64,000 nt of DNA, taken from NCBI RefSeq assembly GCF_001426995.1, contig NZ_LMFY01000001.1, positions 892,713-956,712 on the forward strand, read 5' to 3'. The stretch is from Microbacterium sp. Root553 (GTDB taxonomy: Bacteria > Actinomycetota > Actinomycetes > Actinomycetales > Microbacteriaceae). The translations under genes were made by a program, and so were the position numbers. Below the pieces are notes generated by a model that saw only the letters and a list, made by a program, of their open reading frames with translations, had not been told where the DNA came from and searched no databases. This document shows positions 63,088-64,000 of this stretch, piece by piece (position 1 is the first letter of the stretch; each line of letters opens with the position of its first letter).

Positions 63088-63645
63088 TCACGCGGGACGA
63101 TAGATCTGCGCGACCGCACCCGACGCGAACTCCCGCCGATCGACCAGGCGCAGGGCCAGCCGCTCGTTCAGCCCATCGAGCAGCCGCGGCCCGTGCCCGG
63201 CGACGAGCGGATGCACGACGAAGGTGTATTCGTCGATCAGGCCGAGCTCGGCGAGAGCCAACGGCAGCGTCACGCCACCGACGGACAGTCCCTGCCCCGG
63301 CTGCTCCTTCAACCGCCGGACGGCCTCGCCCAGATCACCGGTGACGAGTTCGGCGTTCCAGTCGACGGAGGGCAGCGTGCTCGAGACGACGTGCTTCGGC
63401 ATCCGATCGAGGGCGTCGGCGAACGGCACCTCCCACTCGTCCATCCAGTCGGGCCACACCCCGGATGCCGGGCGGCGCCAGGCCGACTGCATCATCTCGT
63501 ACGTGGTTCGGCCGTAGACGACGGCATCCGCTCGCTGCATGTCAGCGACCCAGAAGCCCATGAGCTCCTCATCGGGGGCGACCCCCGCCTCGTGATGGAC
63601 GCACCCGTCGAGCGTGACGTTGATCGAATAGCGCAGTGGTCTCAT
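63088..63645 (-). CDS. RibD C-terminal / dihydrofolate reductase-like protein
   Basis: This is a 185-residue protein of the RibD_C/DHFR-like fold, starting RPLRYSINVTLDGCV, with the cofactor segments ADAVVYGRTTYEMM and GLSVGGVTLPLALAELGLIDEY and the late IDEYTFVVHPLVAGHGPRLL. These stand-alone NADPH-dependent reductases are abundant in actinobacteria and their substrates are mostly unknown. The ATG at 63645 has GGAG 9 bases upstream. Confidence 0.9.
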   Translation of the reverse strand: MRPLRYSINVTLDGCVHHEAGVAPDEELMGFWVADMQRADAVVYGRTTYEMMQSAWRRPASGVWPDWMDEWEVPFADALDRMPKHVVSSTLPSVDWNAELVTGDLGEAVRRLKEQPGQGLSVGGVTLPLALAELGLIDEYTFVVHPLVAGHGPRLLDGLNERLALRLVDRREFASGAVAQIYRPA

Positions 63646-63741
63646 CTCGCCGATCTCCTTCGATGCGGGCGTGCGCGGGTGGTGCGGGATGAGGATCAGA
63701 GTACTGCTGTGGCTGAGCGGGCGCGCCACCAGCCCCGGGGC

Positions 63742-63948
63742 CTAGGTCGAAGGGCTGCGCTTCCAATCCGGGCGGACCTTCCAGGCCACGAAGGCGCTTG
63801 CCGCGAAGACCGCGCCCAGCACCGACGGGATCCACGGTTGCAGCACCGAATCCGGATCCGTGAGGCTCGGCACCAACAGGATCAGCGCGGCCCCAGACAC
63901 GACCATGGGGATGAAGGATCCGAGGAACCAACCGACAGAACGCTTCAC
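63742..63948 (-). CDS. Small two-helix membrane protein
   Basis: This is a 68-residue protein with two hydrophobic helices (FLGSFIPMVVSGAALILLVPSL and SVLGAVFAASAFVAWKV) and a basic C-terminus. The GTG at 63948 has GGAGG six bases upstream and is preferred over an upstream ATG at 63981. No family is recognised. Confidence 0.6.
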   Translation of the reverse strand: MKRSVGWFLGSFIPMVVSGAALILLVPSLTDPDSVLQPWIPSVLGAVFAASAFVAWKVRPDWKRSPST

Positions 63949-64000
63949 TTCCGACCTCCGATGCGGCGATGCAGGAGGCACCGATGGTAGCAGCGGGGGC

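Overview
The window is GC-rich DNA with dense, often 4-base-overlapping genes, GTG/TTG starts and lipoproteins with LTGC/LTAC lipoboxes. This points to a high-GC actinobacterium, most likely Microbacteriaceae and plausibly Microbacterium. That assignment is inferred from gene style, repeats and protein families, because no rRNA or other marker gene is present. I saw no tRNA, rRNA, CRISPR array, intact transposase or integrase.

Layout. 1-450: tandem hexamer/heptamer repeats. 481-9964: housekeeping and transport genes, namely an ArsR regulator divergent from an MFS exporter, pantothenate genes panB-panC with a DUF2520 partner, a TetR regulator with an MFS pump and matching palindromic operators, and a SulP anion transporter. 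9975-31984: a catabolic regulon in three transcription units, described below. 32095-33781: a PIN-like/DUF433 toxin-antitoxin pair and a membrane protein. 34045-40149: an Fe3+/phosphonate-type ABC importer with a LacI regulator and a class III phosphodiesterase. 40143-43307: small genes among Microbacteriaceae-style intergenic repeats. 43506-53130: a defence island with McrBC (type IV restriction), a HEPN-like protein, a decayed type I restriction subunit, and an intact C5-cytosine methyltransferase with a putative restriction partner. Broken gene fragments flank the restriction-modification part. 53461-57249: small secreted and membrane proteins and a short-chain dehydrogenase whose decayed partial copy lies 2 kb upstream. 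57259-62949: an SdpABC-type secreted toxin operon preceded by an HTH-DUF3887 protein, a CPBP protease and a membrane protein. 63088-63948: a RibD-like reductase and a small membrane protein.

Main system 1 (9975-31984). An oligopeptide-type ABC importer, a prolyl aminopeptidase, an Xaa-Pro aminopeptidase and a GH127 beta-L-arabinofuranosidase form one seven-gene operon. A second operon carries what looks like a complete trans-4-hydroxyproline pathway: 2-epimerase, three-subunit D-hydroxyproline dehydrogenase, a DapA-family deaminase, 2-oxoglutarate semialdehyde dehydrogenase, plus an OCD-family reductase and a GntR/FCD regulator. A second GH127 gene is transcribed towards it. All three promoters carry related AGTACA...TTGCA sites. 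Because the enzymes lack signal peptides, the simplest model is import of arabinosylated hydroxyproline peptides from plant extensin-like glycoproteins. These would be de-arabinosylated and cleaved in the cytoplasm, with hydroxyproline fed to 2-oxoglutarate.

Main system 2 (57838-62949). A cannibalism-toxin-like SdpC precursor (without cysteines), SdpA and SdpB lie in the order C-A-B, with a perfect 12-bp hairpin between sdpC and sdpA. A predicted regulator/protease/membrane-protein module lies immediately upstream and may provide regulation, processing or self-immunity.
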